A DNA stretch of 64,000 bases from Allium sativum (taxonomy: Eukaryota > Streptophyta > Magnoliopsida > Asparagales > Amaryllidaceae). The stretch covers positions 615,425,303-615,489,302 of the forward strand of contig CM060910.1 in NCBI GenBank assembly GCA_030737875.1, written 5' to 3'. The translations under genes and the position numbers were made by a program. Below, piece after piece: positions 36,365-48,905 of the stretch. Position 1 is the first letter of the stretch. The number at the start of each line of letters is the position of its first letter. Below the pieces are notes generated by a model, which saw only the letters and a program-made list of their open reading frames with translations, was not told the origin of the DNA and did no database searches.

Positions 36365-39300
36365 GTGGAGCAGTTACAAACAAAACAGTGGCAAGCAACA
36401 ACATTGCATGGAGAAAGCTCAAGTCAACATGAATAGACAAGTGGTGCAACCAACATCATATTAAAGTTCAGCATGGTCTCAATCATGATCAAAGCAAATA
36501 CATGGTTCAAGTGAAACTTTCTTTGCATGATTCAAGTGCAGGCAGTTTAAGTGACAAAGCATGGTGTTACAACAACAAAATTAAAGTGTACAAGTTCTTG
36601 CCACAACACAGTTTTCTATCAAAGTAAATGCAGTGTGCAAATCCCTAATGTATGCATGAATATATACATAGATTTGTGTATATACATGTTATACTGATCA
36701 AGTTCAAACAAAGTACTCATGTCAAGAGCAAGTTCAAAGCAACATAAATCAGTGGACATAGCTAATGAATAAAGGACATAAATGAGCAATACACATATCG
36801 ACAGGTTCTAGTTCAAGTTCTTAAGCAAGTCAAGAATGAATACAAGGCAGGCTCAATGACATGGGTAGTGAAGTCAAGATACAGTAGGTTCAAAGTGACT
36901 CAAGGACATGGTGCATCTACTTTGTGATATGGCAGAGCAACATTTATACAAGTGCAGAGAAATTAGCATGCAACAAAAATGAAAAAGTTTGTTCCCCAAA
37001 ACTTGTACAAGTAAATATTTTTTAGCAAGCAAGAATAATTGGAAAATTGCAATCCCAATCTTTTCAGCAATATATATTCCAGTTTGAACAATATCAGGGA
37101 ATATTGTTTGCAAAGTAATGAATGAAATTGTTCCAAGAATAGACAACTGAAACTGGATGATTGAAGATTCTTTAGGCAAGAAATTGATTTCATAAATTCA
37201 ATACTTTCCTGTTTTTGGTCAAAACATATTTTCCTGAAATCACAATTTGGTTTAAAATGGCAAGAAATCGAGATGCACTTTTATGGTGGCATTAATTCAT
37301 TCATATTCATTGAGGTGTACTTGCCAATAACACAACAGAAAAATCAGGCAACTTAGTAATTCCATAAATTCACTCATACACAGGAGCTTAATCAAGAGCC
37401 AAATTTAGTTTTCAATTTCCATAATTGCAAATTCTTCTAAGGGACATAAAATCAAGTTCAAATGGTTTAAATATTTTCCAGAATTGCCGTAATCAAATCA
37501 AGCCGATTTTATCAAGGTATCAAAGGGGGATTGCTTGCCAGAATTGTTCAAGGGGCCACAAACATTTCAGGAAAGTTCATCACAACAAAACAGGAAAGCT
37601 ATTAAAGCCAGAGCAATAAATTCAAATTCACTTTTCTATGCCAAGGTGATTGAATTCAAAAGAGGAAATCCAAGAATTTCAGGCAACAATTAACGCAATC
37701 AGTCAAGCCAATAATATACGAAATCAGAGATGTTTTAGGATTTTAAAATCCTATTTCTACACCATTACATCACTGGCAAACTGAGAGATCGATCGAAACC
37801 ACAAACAACTTGCAAGAAATTCAAAGCAAGAAAATTCAGAGATTTACTCACTTCCAGTTTCGATCGAGAGAGTGAGAACAATCCCAAATCGGAGCATCTG
37901 CAATCGACATTAGAGCATCAGCAAATTCGAGCAATCAGAGAAACGACATCATTAATTCATCAAGCATCAATCCAATTGGGGATTACAAAAACCCTAGTTT
38001 ACATTCATCGACGCCGCCATTTTTAATCTCCAGAGCAAAAGCAACCGAGATCGGGCAAATAAATTAGAAATGGGTCGGCCAAGCCTTTCTAGGCATAATG
38101 CTTTAACTAAAAAGGGATGAACACCTTTTTAATTTAACTCCTAGGGGTTTTCTTTGTTTTTTTGTTTTTTTTTGTTTTGCTTTTCCATCTGTAATATCAA
38201 ACAATCAGTTCTAGAGTTTGTAAAATTCTAGGGTCTCGGTCAGGGTGTTGACTGACGTTCACAGAGTCTGTAAGATCTGGGTTACGGATTACGGGGTTGT
38301 AATTCAGGAAAATTTGATCGAGGGGATATCGACCAGTCTAGGGTTTTGAGCGTAGGGTTAGAATAGGAGCAGGGTTTATGAGTTTACATGGTCTTGTATG
38401 CGCGATCTGTTCTATCACCTAGTAGAAACCTTAGGAATGCAGCAGTAGGCAGGATTTTGTCGAAGCTGGGTATCTCTGTGTGTCATTTACTTTCTGTATT
38501 TTTATATCTGCTGCATTCTGTGATTTGATTGTTATTTCAATATCCCGTTAGATTATAACTCTGCAAAAATTTGTAATAAACCCTATTCACCTGTAATAAC
38601 CCGGAAATCTGGGACAATTTAAAAATTTTATTTTGGCAATTTTAGCGAATTTTGAATATTTAAAATGAATTATTTTAAATAATAACGACGAAAATTTATT
38701 TTGAATAGAATTCGAACGTATATATTTATTCGAATCATCGTTAGAATATAAATACTTATTTTAATATATAAAAGGAATTGAAAATGGCGCGGTAGTTCGA
38801 TAATTCGATTTCAAAATTCAAATGACTGTACCGGATTCAAAATAAACCGGATTTTGGCGAAACCAAAAATATTTGAATCTGTTTGAGAATATATTTCCAA
38901 GGAATCCGAAAAATCAAAATTTCATAGCGAAATCAAAATATACGTCCGGTTGAAAATTCAGAATAATCGCTATGGAATTCTGGCCCTTAAAAATGGAAAT
39001 TTTGCAAACGACCTCGGATTTCGACGAAACCACTTTTGTTGGATCTGTGATGTCAAGTTATTGCTTGATTCCAATTATCATAATTTTTCGATTCAATTTG
39101 TGAGCGTAGCTAAGGAAAACGTGTTTTATCAATTTCGATTGACCTGAAATTGGCCATTTTTCAAACGGTCTCAGAATTTGATGAAACTAGTTTTGTTAGG
39201 ATCGTATCGTCAATACGAAGCTAGAAAATATTTTTTCTGGAATTTTTCGAGTTAGTATGTGACCCCAGTAAATTGAAATGCACGTTCATATTCAATATAT

Positions 39301-39479
39301 AGAGTTATATTTTGATTTTGATGGAAACTAATCGAAACGATCGAATCAGCTTACGCTACATATCCCATTGTGTTCGGAATGAGGGTAATTAGCTATGGAC
39401 GACAGACGGTGGGCCTCGTTTAGAGGTCAAAAATAAAAGTTGCTTTTTGGGAAATAATTAAATAAAATAATTAAAATAA

Positions 39480-39925
39480 TCCCCCTTCCATCTCCTTAAC
39501 CTTTCAGCCCCCCATTCAAAATCATTCAAAAAAAAGGAGAAGGAAGGGGAGGAGCAGCCGCCGCTCCTCCCACTGGTGCCGCCGCCGGAGCAAGGCCCCC
39601 CCATCTATACCCTCGGCTCCTTTCCTCTCCTCCACTTCCTCCGTTCTCCTTCTTCCCCGTCTGCTCCTCCTTTCCCCCCCCCCCTCGACCATCGCGACCC
39701 CACCACGACACCGCCCCGCTGGAGAGCCGCCACCCCCCTCCAATCGCCTCCCCCTCTCTCCTCCGTCCTTCCCCTTCTCTCTCCCCCCCAATTTCAGTGC
39801 CCTAGCCCAAATCGAACCACGAGACCGCCGCCGCCACATGGCCAGACCCCACCACCTTCGCCCCTCTGATGAACGACGCCACAGCAAGCCCCTACGCGCC
39901 TCCCCTCCACCCCAATTCCAACCGT
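39480..39925 (+). other. GC-rich leader-like block of the E2 LTR
   Basis: An island of CT-rich, GC-rich sequence about 0.9 kb into the LTR, repeated at 60895-61345. It yields proline-rich frames only. A 32-codon frame starting at ATG 39838 (stop 39934) is kept in the 3' LTR (61258) with only one silent change, and a GTACGTG splice-donor-like site overlaps its end. I treat it as a possible transcribed leader, not a gene. Confidence 0.45.
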
Positions 39926-39999
39926 ACGTGTTATAAATTATTTTAACTAATTTGTTTAATTAAAAGCATTGTTTTAACTTTGCAATAGCATGGTTTTAG

Positions 40000-40470
40000 T
40001 GTAAGAAAGAATTGATTTTTAAATAAGAAAGTTTAGATTTTTAGAATGCAAAGATTGTATTTTTTATATAGAGAAAGGTTTAATTTTTATTCATTAGAAT
40101 GGTTCGATTTATATTATAGATAGGATAAAAATATAATTTTTATAATATAGAAAGGATAAAAATATAATTTTTATAGTATAGAAAGGTTAAAAATATAATT
40201 GTTATATTGGTAGAAGGATACAAATAAATTTTTATATTGTATAAAGTATAAAAATATGATTTTTATATTATTTAGATAATAAAAATTTGATCTTTAATTA
40301 TGTAGCGAAATAAAAATCTGATTTTTTATTATACCATATGTTGAAATAAAAATATGATTTTTATAGCGATGAAATAAATAAAAATTCGATCTTTATATAT
40401 TAAGTAGAAATAAAAATATAATTTTTATTTATTGAAATGAGGTGATAAAAATATAATTTTATCATGAACA
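40000..40470. repeat. Array of AAAAATATAATTTTTA-type hairpin units (E2)
   Basis: About twelve units spaced roughly 35 bp, each with an A-run, two to five bases, and a T-run (for example TAAAAATATAATTTTTAT), so each can fold on itself. The same array is in the 3' LTR at 61400-61890 and, in opposite orientation, in both E1 LTRs. Confidence 0.85.
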
Positions 40471-41369
40471 GCGGGGTAAGAACTGCATAGGAATTTCAAG
40501 TAGATCTAGATAGTTCAGCAGTTCAAAGCAAAGCACGGCGGAGTGGAACCCTCTGTGAGAACTCCTCACTTTTAATTTCAATTTCTAGTTAAAAATATGT
40601 ACTAGGATGCAAACGGTGTTTAGTAGCACCCGACACCCGTCGTCCACAGACCATGGACGGCTTGTATGCTTGTTTGTTTGATTTTGATGTGTAGTTGATT
40701 GTGTGATGTGATGTGAAACAAAATAAAATATTTTATAGTGGAAAATATTCTATAGTTAAAAATATAAATTTTAACGTGCATATAAAATAAATATTTATAA
40801 ACGAATCAGATGATTTGTTTATATACATTGATTTGATTGATATTGATTGGGACGATAAATTTTACACATCGCCCAACTGCACAAATAAAATCTGTGTTTG
40901 ATTGTTTGAAACCCCACATGGGTATTGGGATGATATATGACATACACTAATCCCAATAATTAGTTGTATGTCGATCGGTTGATTGACAGCCTGTTATAAG
41001 CGTTGAATATTTATATTTGATGCTTATACGGTGTAGAATGCACTTTGGATGATGGTTGATTATTTGTCAGCGTTGATATATACATGCGTTGTATGGAAAT
41101 CCATAGAAATAAAATCTATGGTAATTGATTGGGCCTCATTCCATTTTTGAAATAGAAATATTTGAATAGAAATATTTGAAAAAGAAATATTTGAATAGAA
41201 ATATTTGAAAAAGGAAATATTTGAAGTAGAATATTTGAAAATAGAAATATATGAAGTCGTGTTGATTAGATTGACGCCATTTTGACGTGAACGATATTTA
41301 TATCAATTTTATTCATTTTATAATGAATATCGAAAGTGATTTCAAAATCTGATATTTTGAAAAGAATTA

Positions 41370-41470
41370 GAATTCAAATTGAAATTGAATAGAAATGAAT
41401 TCGAATTGAAATTGAATAGAAATGAATTCGAATTGAAATTGAATAGAAATGAATTCGAATTGAAATTGAA
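41370..41470. repeat. 27-bp minisatellite (E2 5' LTR)
   Basis: About three to four copies of the unit GAATTCGAATTGAAATTGAA plus TAGAAAT. The 3' LTR counterpart (62771-62880) has about four copies. Confidence 0.8.
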
Positions 41471-43156
41471 TGGAATTAAAAACGAACTGAAATTGAATTA
41501 AAAATCGATTTGAATTGAAATCAATTTGAAATGAATTTAAATCGAATTTATAAGAAAAAATTCAATTTTGATTGGAATTTGAAAAGAAGTTGAAATCGTT
41601 TTGAAAACGAATTTAAAACGGTTTTTAAAATACGTTTTAAAAGGAAATCGATGAAATATATAATATATATATATTATATATATAATGGCCTGAATAGAAC
41701 GCGCCGCGCCGCGGCAATTCGCGAATTTCGACCATTGACTTCGAATAGACATTGCGGGAGATCCGACCGTCGAATTCTCCTAAAACCGGAACCGTTGGGT
41801 TCGTATCGAAAAGAGCTTTCTAACGAATATTAGAAATTTGAAATCTAACGGTTGGATTTGGAATTATGTCCAAATCAAATTTGAAAAAGGTCGCTGTAAG
41901 TGCAGTTCGATGGCTGTTGATGGAAATCGACTGTGCGGGCCTTGATAAAATTATTAAAAATAGTAATAATTTGTGTAAAATCATAAGAAATGATTTGTGA
42001 AGAATTGGGATGAAAAACTCCATATTTGAAAAGATAAAAATAGATTTTTATCAAAATGAACTAGTTTTGAACCAGAATTATAATTTTATTTATTTTTAAA
42101 TAAATAAATTAAATTTGAAAAGGGTTTTAAAAGTAACCAGAATTTCCAATAATTGAATGGGAATGGATTTGAATCGAAATTGTCTTTGGAATATTTCGAT
42201 GTTGGATTTCGTGATGATACAGGTATTGTTATGGGAATTTGAAAGATATATTTATATCGTTATTTCCAATACGATATTTGTTGGTCGTAGAATTTGATAT
42301 TGAATATAAGCCGATATATTTTCTATTCAGAGCCTTGTATTTAATATCGAAAGTTAATTGGGGTTTATCGTGAACAGTGTTTTAAATAACACTTGTTCTT
42401 TAACCCGATAATGAATTGAATGTGATTTTGGGTTTATAGTGAACCGTGTTTTAAATGACATTGGTTTTTACTCAGTTAAAGATAGGATATTGATTTCTGT
42501 AAAGATGAAAACTAAGTGGAGTTTTAATGAATCTTTAATTAGATTGAAAAGAAGAGAATGGAGTATCACCAGTTTTACTCCAGACGGTAGTTAAATCTTT
42601 AATTAGATTTGAACGTGAAATGGTAATCGAATTTACTGATAACACCGTGGTGTTAGATATGAAGTATGACCAGTTTTACTTCATGGGATAAATAGGATGG
42701 GATTGGGAAATAAAATAAATAATTACTTCGGTGTGGTTCGTTAATCCCGACTAGTTTAAAGTGATATTCAAAGGAAGATTAAAGAATTTATCTTTGATAA
42801 AATTAATGGGAACCTTTCCCAAAATATAAGAATATTTGAATAAAATGAATATTCTGAAGTGGAATGAGGCGTATGTTGTGTTTGTGTAACACTTTTATAA
42901 TATATACCCGAGTTATTCAGAAAGACCGAGTTTATCCCATTCTGAATAACTGATTCGACGTGGTGTCGAAGATGAAGACGGTGGTTGAAGACCGAAGGTC
43001 TTCACGTCATTTTGATAATTACTGATGTTCTTGATTGGGCCGTACACCCAAGAGGAGGGAATCAGTTGGTGGTCGTCCAGACGTACTTGGAGATCGATGG
43101 ATATGTGGTGTACAAGGTGCCTCCGGTTTCGTTCAGACCCAGAACGGACTTGTAAA

Positions 43157-43161
43157 TGGAC
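43157..43161. repeat. Left target duplication of E1
   Basis: TGGAC immediately before the E1 left end; an identical TGGAC follows the right end at 57631-57635. Removing E1 and one copy restores the E2 LTR sequence. Confidence 0.95.
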
Positions 43162-43690
43162 TGAAGCGACCCGAACGTCCCCGGTCTCCGAAGAGATGAG
43201 AAAGAACGAATTACTGTGAGGACAAGACAAAATAGAACGCATACGGAAGAACATTTCATTGTTATTACAACAATTCCATCAGATACAAGAATATACAGAG
43301 TAAAAATGAATAAATTACATTTGACAAATATCAGAGATTACAATAAATTACATAGCAGCGGAAGATAATACAAAAGCACAACTAGAAGTGATACACGGAT
43401 ACAGAGCTTTCCGAGCATCGTTCCAGCTGTATATCAGGACCCTGTGAATATAAATCTGCAAAACCAAAACTACTAGCTGCCCGTGTGGAAAATAGGGGCA
43501 CCCAGAGTTTAGGTTAAAACAATAAACTCCAGGTCAGTCATGGGACTGGTGTGAGAACTAAAACAGTTATTAATCTTTATTTTTAAAGTTAGGTAAATCA
43601 AGGGACCACGCCGTATCACACGGAACGGGTTTCCTCCCAAGAATACCAGTGCATAAAACAACAGCGCAATGCTAAATAAAGAAAAATGAA

Positions 43691-43762
43691 GCTGTTATAA
43701 GACCCAGGTCCCATCACACAATGCAACGCAAGCCGGAGGATAGGGTTTTCCCTTATAACAGC
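43691..43762 (-). other. Conserved stem-loop in E1 left LTR
   Basis: Plus-strand arms GCTGTTATAAG (43691-43701) and CTTATAACAGC (43752-43762) are perfect 11-bp complements. The 50-base loop carries an inner CCTATC/GATGGG stem (one G-U pair on the sense strand) and the shared CTCCGGCTTGCGTTGCATTG. Homologous to 30150-30221 and 58343-58414. Confidence 0.8.
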
Positions 43763-46214
43763 CAAAGCATGCTTGATACGTTTAAAACACATTATTTGAT
43801 ACTATTATAAGTGTATAGTGTCAAAACAATTTCAATCATAAGTATCAATCATAGGCGGCATGGGTACCATCTATCATGTCGCCATACTAGTTCTACAATT
43901 AAAACCGCAGTACACGTATTGGAAATTGGATTCCGTCATGAGCCGAGGCAAGGGGCAAGCTCCTCTCCGCGTTCGAGACACTCTAGCAAATGTCCCAGGA
44001 CCCCACTATGATCCTTGGATCTTCAGGGCCGGTCCTCTCTTACTTTTGAGGATTAGTTATTCCTGAACACACGTTTCCCGGTCCTTACAGACCTATATCC
44101 GAGGCGCCTCATATCCAACAACCACACAGGTAAAAAGTATATAAATGTCAGGGCTGGTAGGTCACTGACACCACCCTAGCTAGAAAGAAACGTCGTGCTC
44201 TCCCTGCAGTCACTATCCCGTTTTTGACTCATACCGAGGTGTGAGGCTCGCAAATTCACGTTATACACAAAGCTACGCCACACAGGCCGTGCTTTGATCA
44301 TCAACCACAAGACTTTGCTTTTCAACAGAAGCCTTGATCAATTGCCACTTACGCATGCCACATTGGCAATTCACTCCATGCGACTGATGTCCATCGATAT
44401 ACAACCCCTGAGTCCGTATGTCTCAGAGAAGGGCGTTAAGCAAGAGAATAAATTCTCCGCCGCTAAACAGATGTATATTTAATAGAGATCAATCAACACA
44501 GAATAAAATCCAATGTCAGACACACAATCCATTTACAAGTTCGTTCTGGGTCTGAACGAAACCGGAGGCACTTTCCTCGCATATCCATCCATCTCCAAGT
44601 ACGTCTGGACGATCACCAACTGATTCCCTCATCCTGGGTGTACATCCCAATCAAGATCATCAGTAATCCCCCAAACGATGTGAAGACTTCCGGTCTTCAA
44701 CCACCGTCTTCATCTTCGACATCTCGTCGAATCGGTTATTCAGAATGGGCATAAACCCGGCCTTTCTGGATAACCCACGTATATAATAAACGAATGTTAC
44801 ACAAACACAACAAACGCCTCATTCCAATTCAGAATATTCTTTTATTCACAGAATCACATTCTTAGGGAAAGGTTCCCATTAATTTTATCCAAGATAAATT
44901 CTTCTAATTTTATCCTATAATCTTCCTTTTGATATCATTTCAAACTAGTCGGGATTAACGAACCACACCGAAGTAATTATTTATTTTATTTCCCAATCCC
45001 AACCTATATATCCCATGGAGAAAACTGGTAATACTCCACATCTAAAACCACGGTGTTATCGGTAAAATTAATTACCATTTCACGTTCAAATCTAATTAAA
45101 GATTTAACTATCGCTTTGGAGCAAAACTGGTGGTACTCCACTCTCGATCACTTTTCAATTTTGATAATTAAAATTATCAATTCACATTTTTAATCTAATT
45201 AAAGATTCATTAAAACTCCACTTAGTTTTAATCTTCTCAAAAATCAATATTCTGTCTTTAACTGGGTTAAAGAACCAATGTCTTCTAAAACACGATTCAC
45301 GATAAACCAAATCACATTTGATATTAAATACAAGGCTCTGAATAGAAAATATATCGGCTTATATTCAATATCAAATTCTGAAACCAACATATATCGTATT
45401 GGAAATAACGATATAAAATATATCTTTCAAATCCCCATAACAATATTTGTATAGTCACGAAATCCAACATCGAAATATCCCGAAGATGATTTCGATTCAA
45501 CTCCAGTCCAATTTACGTATTGGAAATATTGATTATTTTCAAAATCACTTTCAAATTCAATTTATTTATTTCAAAAATAAATAGAATTTAATTCCAGTTC
45601 AACTAGTTCATTTCGATAAAAACCTATTTTTATCTTTTCAAATGTGGAGTTTTTCACCCCAGTTCTTTCCAATTTAGATATTATGATTTTACACAAATTA
45701 TCAATATTTTTAATAATTTTATCAAGGCCCGTACAGTCGATTTCCATCAACGGCTATCGAACTGCACTTACAGCGACCTTTTTCAAATTTGATTTGGACA
45801 TAATTCCAAATCCAACCGTTAGATTTCAAATTTCTAATATTCATTGGAAAGCTCTTTTCGATACGAACCCAACGGTTCCAGTTTTAGGAGAATCCGACGG
45901 TCGCATCTCCCGCAATGTCCGTTTGAAATAAATGGTCGAAATTCACGAACTACCGCGGCGCGGCGCGTTCTATTCAGGCCATTATATATATAATATATAT
46001 ATATTATATATATTTCATCGATTTCCCTTTAAAACGAGTTTTATAAATCGTTTTAATTTCGTTTCAAAACCATTTCAACACTATTTCCATTCAAAGCCAA
46101 AATTGAATTCTTCTTTATAAATTCGTTTTAAAATTCATTTCTATTCAATTCAAATTTTAATTCAATTTGAATTCATTTTAATTCCCTTTCAATTCAATTT
46201 GAATTCGTTTTCAA

Positions 46215-46450
46215 TTCATTTCGAAATCGTTTTCAATTCAATTCATTTCGAAATCGTTTTCAATTCAATTCATTTCGAAATCGTTTTCAATTCAATTCAT
46301 TTCGAAATCGTTTTCAATTCAATTCATTTCGAAATCGTTTTCAATTCAATTCGTTTCGAAATCGTTTTCAATTCAATTCGTTTCGAAATCGTTTTCAATT
46401 CAATTCATTTCGAAATCGTTTTAAATTGATTCATTTCGAAATCGTTTTAA
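46215..46450. repeat. 27-bp minisatellite, 8 units (E1 left LTR)
   Basis: Eight units of TTCATTTCGAAATCGTTTTC plus AATTCAA, with two CATT/CGTT variants. The period divides by three, leaving an open frame of repeated SIHFEIVFN on the plus strand, antisense to the element; I regard it as an artefact. Confidence 0.9.
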
Positions 46451-46729
46451 ATTGATTTCAATTCAATTTCAGTTCGTTTTAAATTTCAATTTAATTTAAT
46501 TTGAATTCATTTCAATTTTATTCGAATTCAAATTCACTTTCTATTCAATTCAAATTTTCAATTCAATTTGAATTTTCTTTCAAAATATTAAATTTTGAAA
46601 TCACTTTTCAATATTCATTATAAAACGAATAAAATCGATATAAACTTCGTTCGCGTCAAAATAACGCATCTCTAACCAACACGGCTTTATATTTCAATAA
46701 TTCGTTATTCTATTCAACAAATGAATATT

Positions 46730-47010
46730 TGTTCTATTCAACACATGAATCTATATTTCTTTCAACACACGACTAATCTCAACACATGAGTACTGTCAAC
46801 ACCTCACTATTTTTGTTATGTAAAATATTTTATAAAACTATGGTATCTATCGTTTGATTTTCAATTAGACTTCTACTGGGAAGTAGTTCTAATTTTAAAT
46901 ATGATAAAGATGTAATTTTTATTATTTAAAATATTTCACTCAACACATGAATAGTTTCAACCCATGATCATCGTCAACACATGACTATTTTTATATTCAA
47001 CACATGAATT
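46730..47010. repeat. CAACACATGA dispersed repeats (E1 left LTR)
   Basis: About nine copies of CAACACATGA or close variants spaced 15-60 bp, with stray copies near 47094 and 47449. Repeated in the right LTR at 54500-54800. Confidence 0.75.
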
Positions 47011-47869
47011 TTCTTTTAAAATATTCATTGTTTTCCCGATTGGAATGAGGCCCAATCAATCACCATATAATGTTAATTATATGGATTCCGTACAACACAT
47101 GTATATACTAGCATTGATAAACAATCAACCATCAACCAAAGTGCACTACACTGTATAAGCATCAAATATAAATATCTAACGCTTATAACAGCCTGTCAAT
47201 CAATCGATCAACATATTTAATCAATCAGGATGAGTGAACTTCAAATTTCATCCCAACACCCGTGTGGGGTTTCAAACAATCAAACACAGATTTTATTTGT
47301 GCAGTTGGGCGATGTGTAAAATTTATCGACCCAATCAATCTCAGTCAAATCAGTGTACATAAACAAACCGTCCGGTTTGTAAATGAATATTTTATTTATT
47401 CACTTTCACGTTAAAAATTATATTTTTAATGATAAAATATTCTATTTCAACACATGAATTTCTTTCAACTCATTTACACAATAAAAATGATATTTTTATT
47501 TTTCTAACATATTTTAGAAAATTTCGGCGGCATAACGGCACGATACTAGAAACGGGACGAGGCCTAGCCTTATCCCCGGTCTAGTGAAGGCCCACGCCAT
47601 TCACACATCAATCAAATCAATTTCAATTCACCAAATAATTCAATTCAAACCAATAACCTAACCAACTACACAATCAAACAATTTAACAAACAAGCCATCC
47701 ATGGTCTGTGGATGACGGGTGTCGGGTGCTACTAAGCACCGTCTGCATCCTAGTATATATATATAACTAGAAAAGAAATTTAGAGTGAGAAGTTCTCACC
47801 GAAAGCTATCCAATCATCTTGACTCTTCTTCTCGCCTTTTTATCGTCTTCTTGTGCCCGTAGCCACTAC

Positions 47870-48390
47870 ATATATAAAAATCACACATTTTTATATTTTG
47901 TTGTCTTTGAAATAAAAAAACACATTTTTATTTATTCACTTTCCATTTAAAAATCATATTTTTATATTTGCTTCATACATTTAAAAATCGAATTTTTACT
48001 TCGTTATACTTTATATAAAAATCGAATTTTTACTTCGAAGTTCCATATATAAAAATCACAATTTTACTTCGCTATTAAATATATAAAGATTATATTTTTA
48101 TCACCTTATTCTTCATATAAAGATGCTATTTTTAATATTCCTAAAATGTAAAAATTATATTTCTAATTCTCTACATAAGCAAAAATCATATTTTTGTAAT
48201 GGCTATATAGTAAAGACTATATTTTTAATATGCCACTAGTATAAAAATTATATTTTTAACCTTTCTATATTATAAAAATTATATTTTTCTCTATTTAAAA
48301 ATCATGTCTTCAAATAAATAAAAGTCGAATCTTTATTTCGCTAACTATATAAAAACCGCATTTTTATCATGTCTTTCATATTATAAAAAA
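47870..48390. repeat. Array of AAAATNNNATTTTTA hairpin units (E1 left LTR)
   Basis: About fourteen units such as AAAAATCGAATTTTTAC spaced roughly 35-40 bp, separated by CTTCGTTAT-like spacers. The array is downstream of the GC-rich block on the sense strand and is the E1 counterpart of 40000-40470. Confidence 0.85.
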
Positions 48391-48539
48391 TCTCTTATTT
48401 ATCTCGCAACATATTTATAAAGAAAAGAAAAGAAGAAAAACTAGTTTTTAATTAAACTAATAGCATAAAATATCCAATCTAAAAATTAGAAAACTCACAG
48501 CCGAAGTCAAGTTCAGGTGCTCGAAACTAGGGCTTCGAT

Positions 48540-48905
48540 CTAGGGTTTTCAGAAAATGCGGAGGTGTCGGGGGCTACTGGCGGTTCACCGCTGCTTGCGT
48601 GACATGCTGGGAGTTGGTGGCAGCTTGGGTTCGTCGCGATGATGGGCTTGAGGCGATGCGGTCGACTGGAGGTAGGGGTTTCGACGAGGGTTTAAATGGG
48701 GTAGGCGCGGTCTTCAAATTGCAGAGGGGAGAGAGGAGCGAGACGCGAGGCGAGAAAGGGGGGGGGGTCTGCCGGAGATCGAGGACGGCGGGGGTCCTCC
48801 GGGGTGGCGGCGTCGATCGCGTGAGGGGGGAAGGCTCCGTCAGTCTTCTCCTTTTTTTTTTATCGGATTGGTTTTGAAGAAGGGGGGGGGCCTGGGTAGT
48901 TAAGG
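48540..48905 (-). other. GC-rich leader-like block of E1 left LTR
   Basis: Read on the minus strand it is CT-rich, then ends with AAAACCCTAGATCGAAGCCC, a motif common in plant leaders, and a GTGAGTTTTC donor-like site. It lies at the same place as the E2 block but with little sequence identity. The plus frame at 48599-48877 is antisense and glycine/arginine-rich by composition. Confidence 0.5.

Larger units (their letters stand above)
35168..38591 (+). repeat. Second SIRE-like LTR, at least 3,424 bp
   Basis: Starts TGTTGTATAC and shares TTTTTGTTTGATRATAACAAA with the first SIRE-like LTR near its start. Its last part (38330-38591) is clearly homologous to 6215-6450: GTCTAGG.TTTTGAGC, GTTTACAT, GCAGCAGTAGGCA, GAAGCTGGGTAT and CCCTATTCACC. 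It is broken about 25 bp before its end by E2. Whether it is a 5', 3' or solo LTR cannot be seen. Frames inside are not coding. Confidence 0.8.
38592..43161 (+). repeat. E2 5' LTR, first part
   Basis: Starts TGTAATAACCCGG and matches 60003-64000 over its length. The CT-rich block is at 39480-39925, the hairpin array at 40000-40470, the CCACATGGGTATTGGGATGA block at 40915, an AATATTTGAAA array at 41155-41250 and a 27-bp minisatellite at 41370-41470. It breaks off at 43161 within GTAAATGGAC, resumed after E1 at 57636. Confidence 0.9.

Noticed and set aside
39576..39869. Proline-rich 97-codon frame, and minus-strand glycine/arginine-rich frames at 39522-39887 and 60909-61206
   Set aside because: Composition artefacts of the GC-rich LTR block.
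39838..39936. 32-codon frame conserved in both E2 LTRs (also 61258-61356)
   Set aside because: Both LTRs were identical at insertion, one silent difference is too little to show coding selection, and E1 lacks it.
43811..44066. Pairs of small frames repeated at 51516-51771 and similar LTR duplicates
   Set aside because: Antisense frames in the conserved LTR segment; no start context, domain or conservation in E2 or F.
46199..46429. Open frame of repeated SIHFEIVFN (also 53904-54215)
   Set aside because: Direct product of a 27-bp minisatellite in an LTR, antisense to the element, with unit number changing freely between LTRs.
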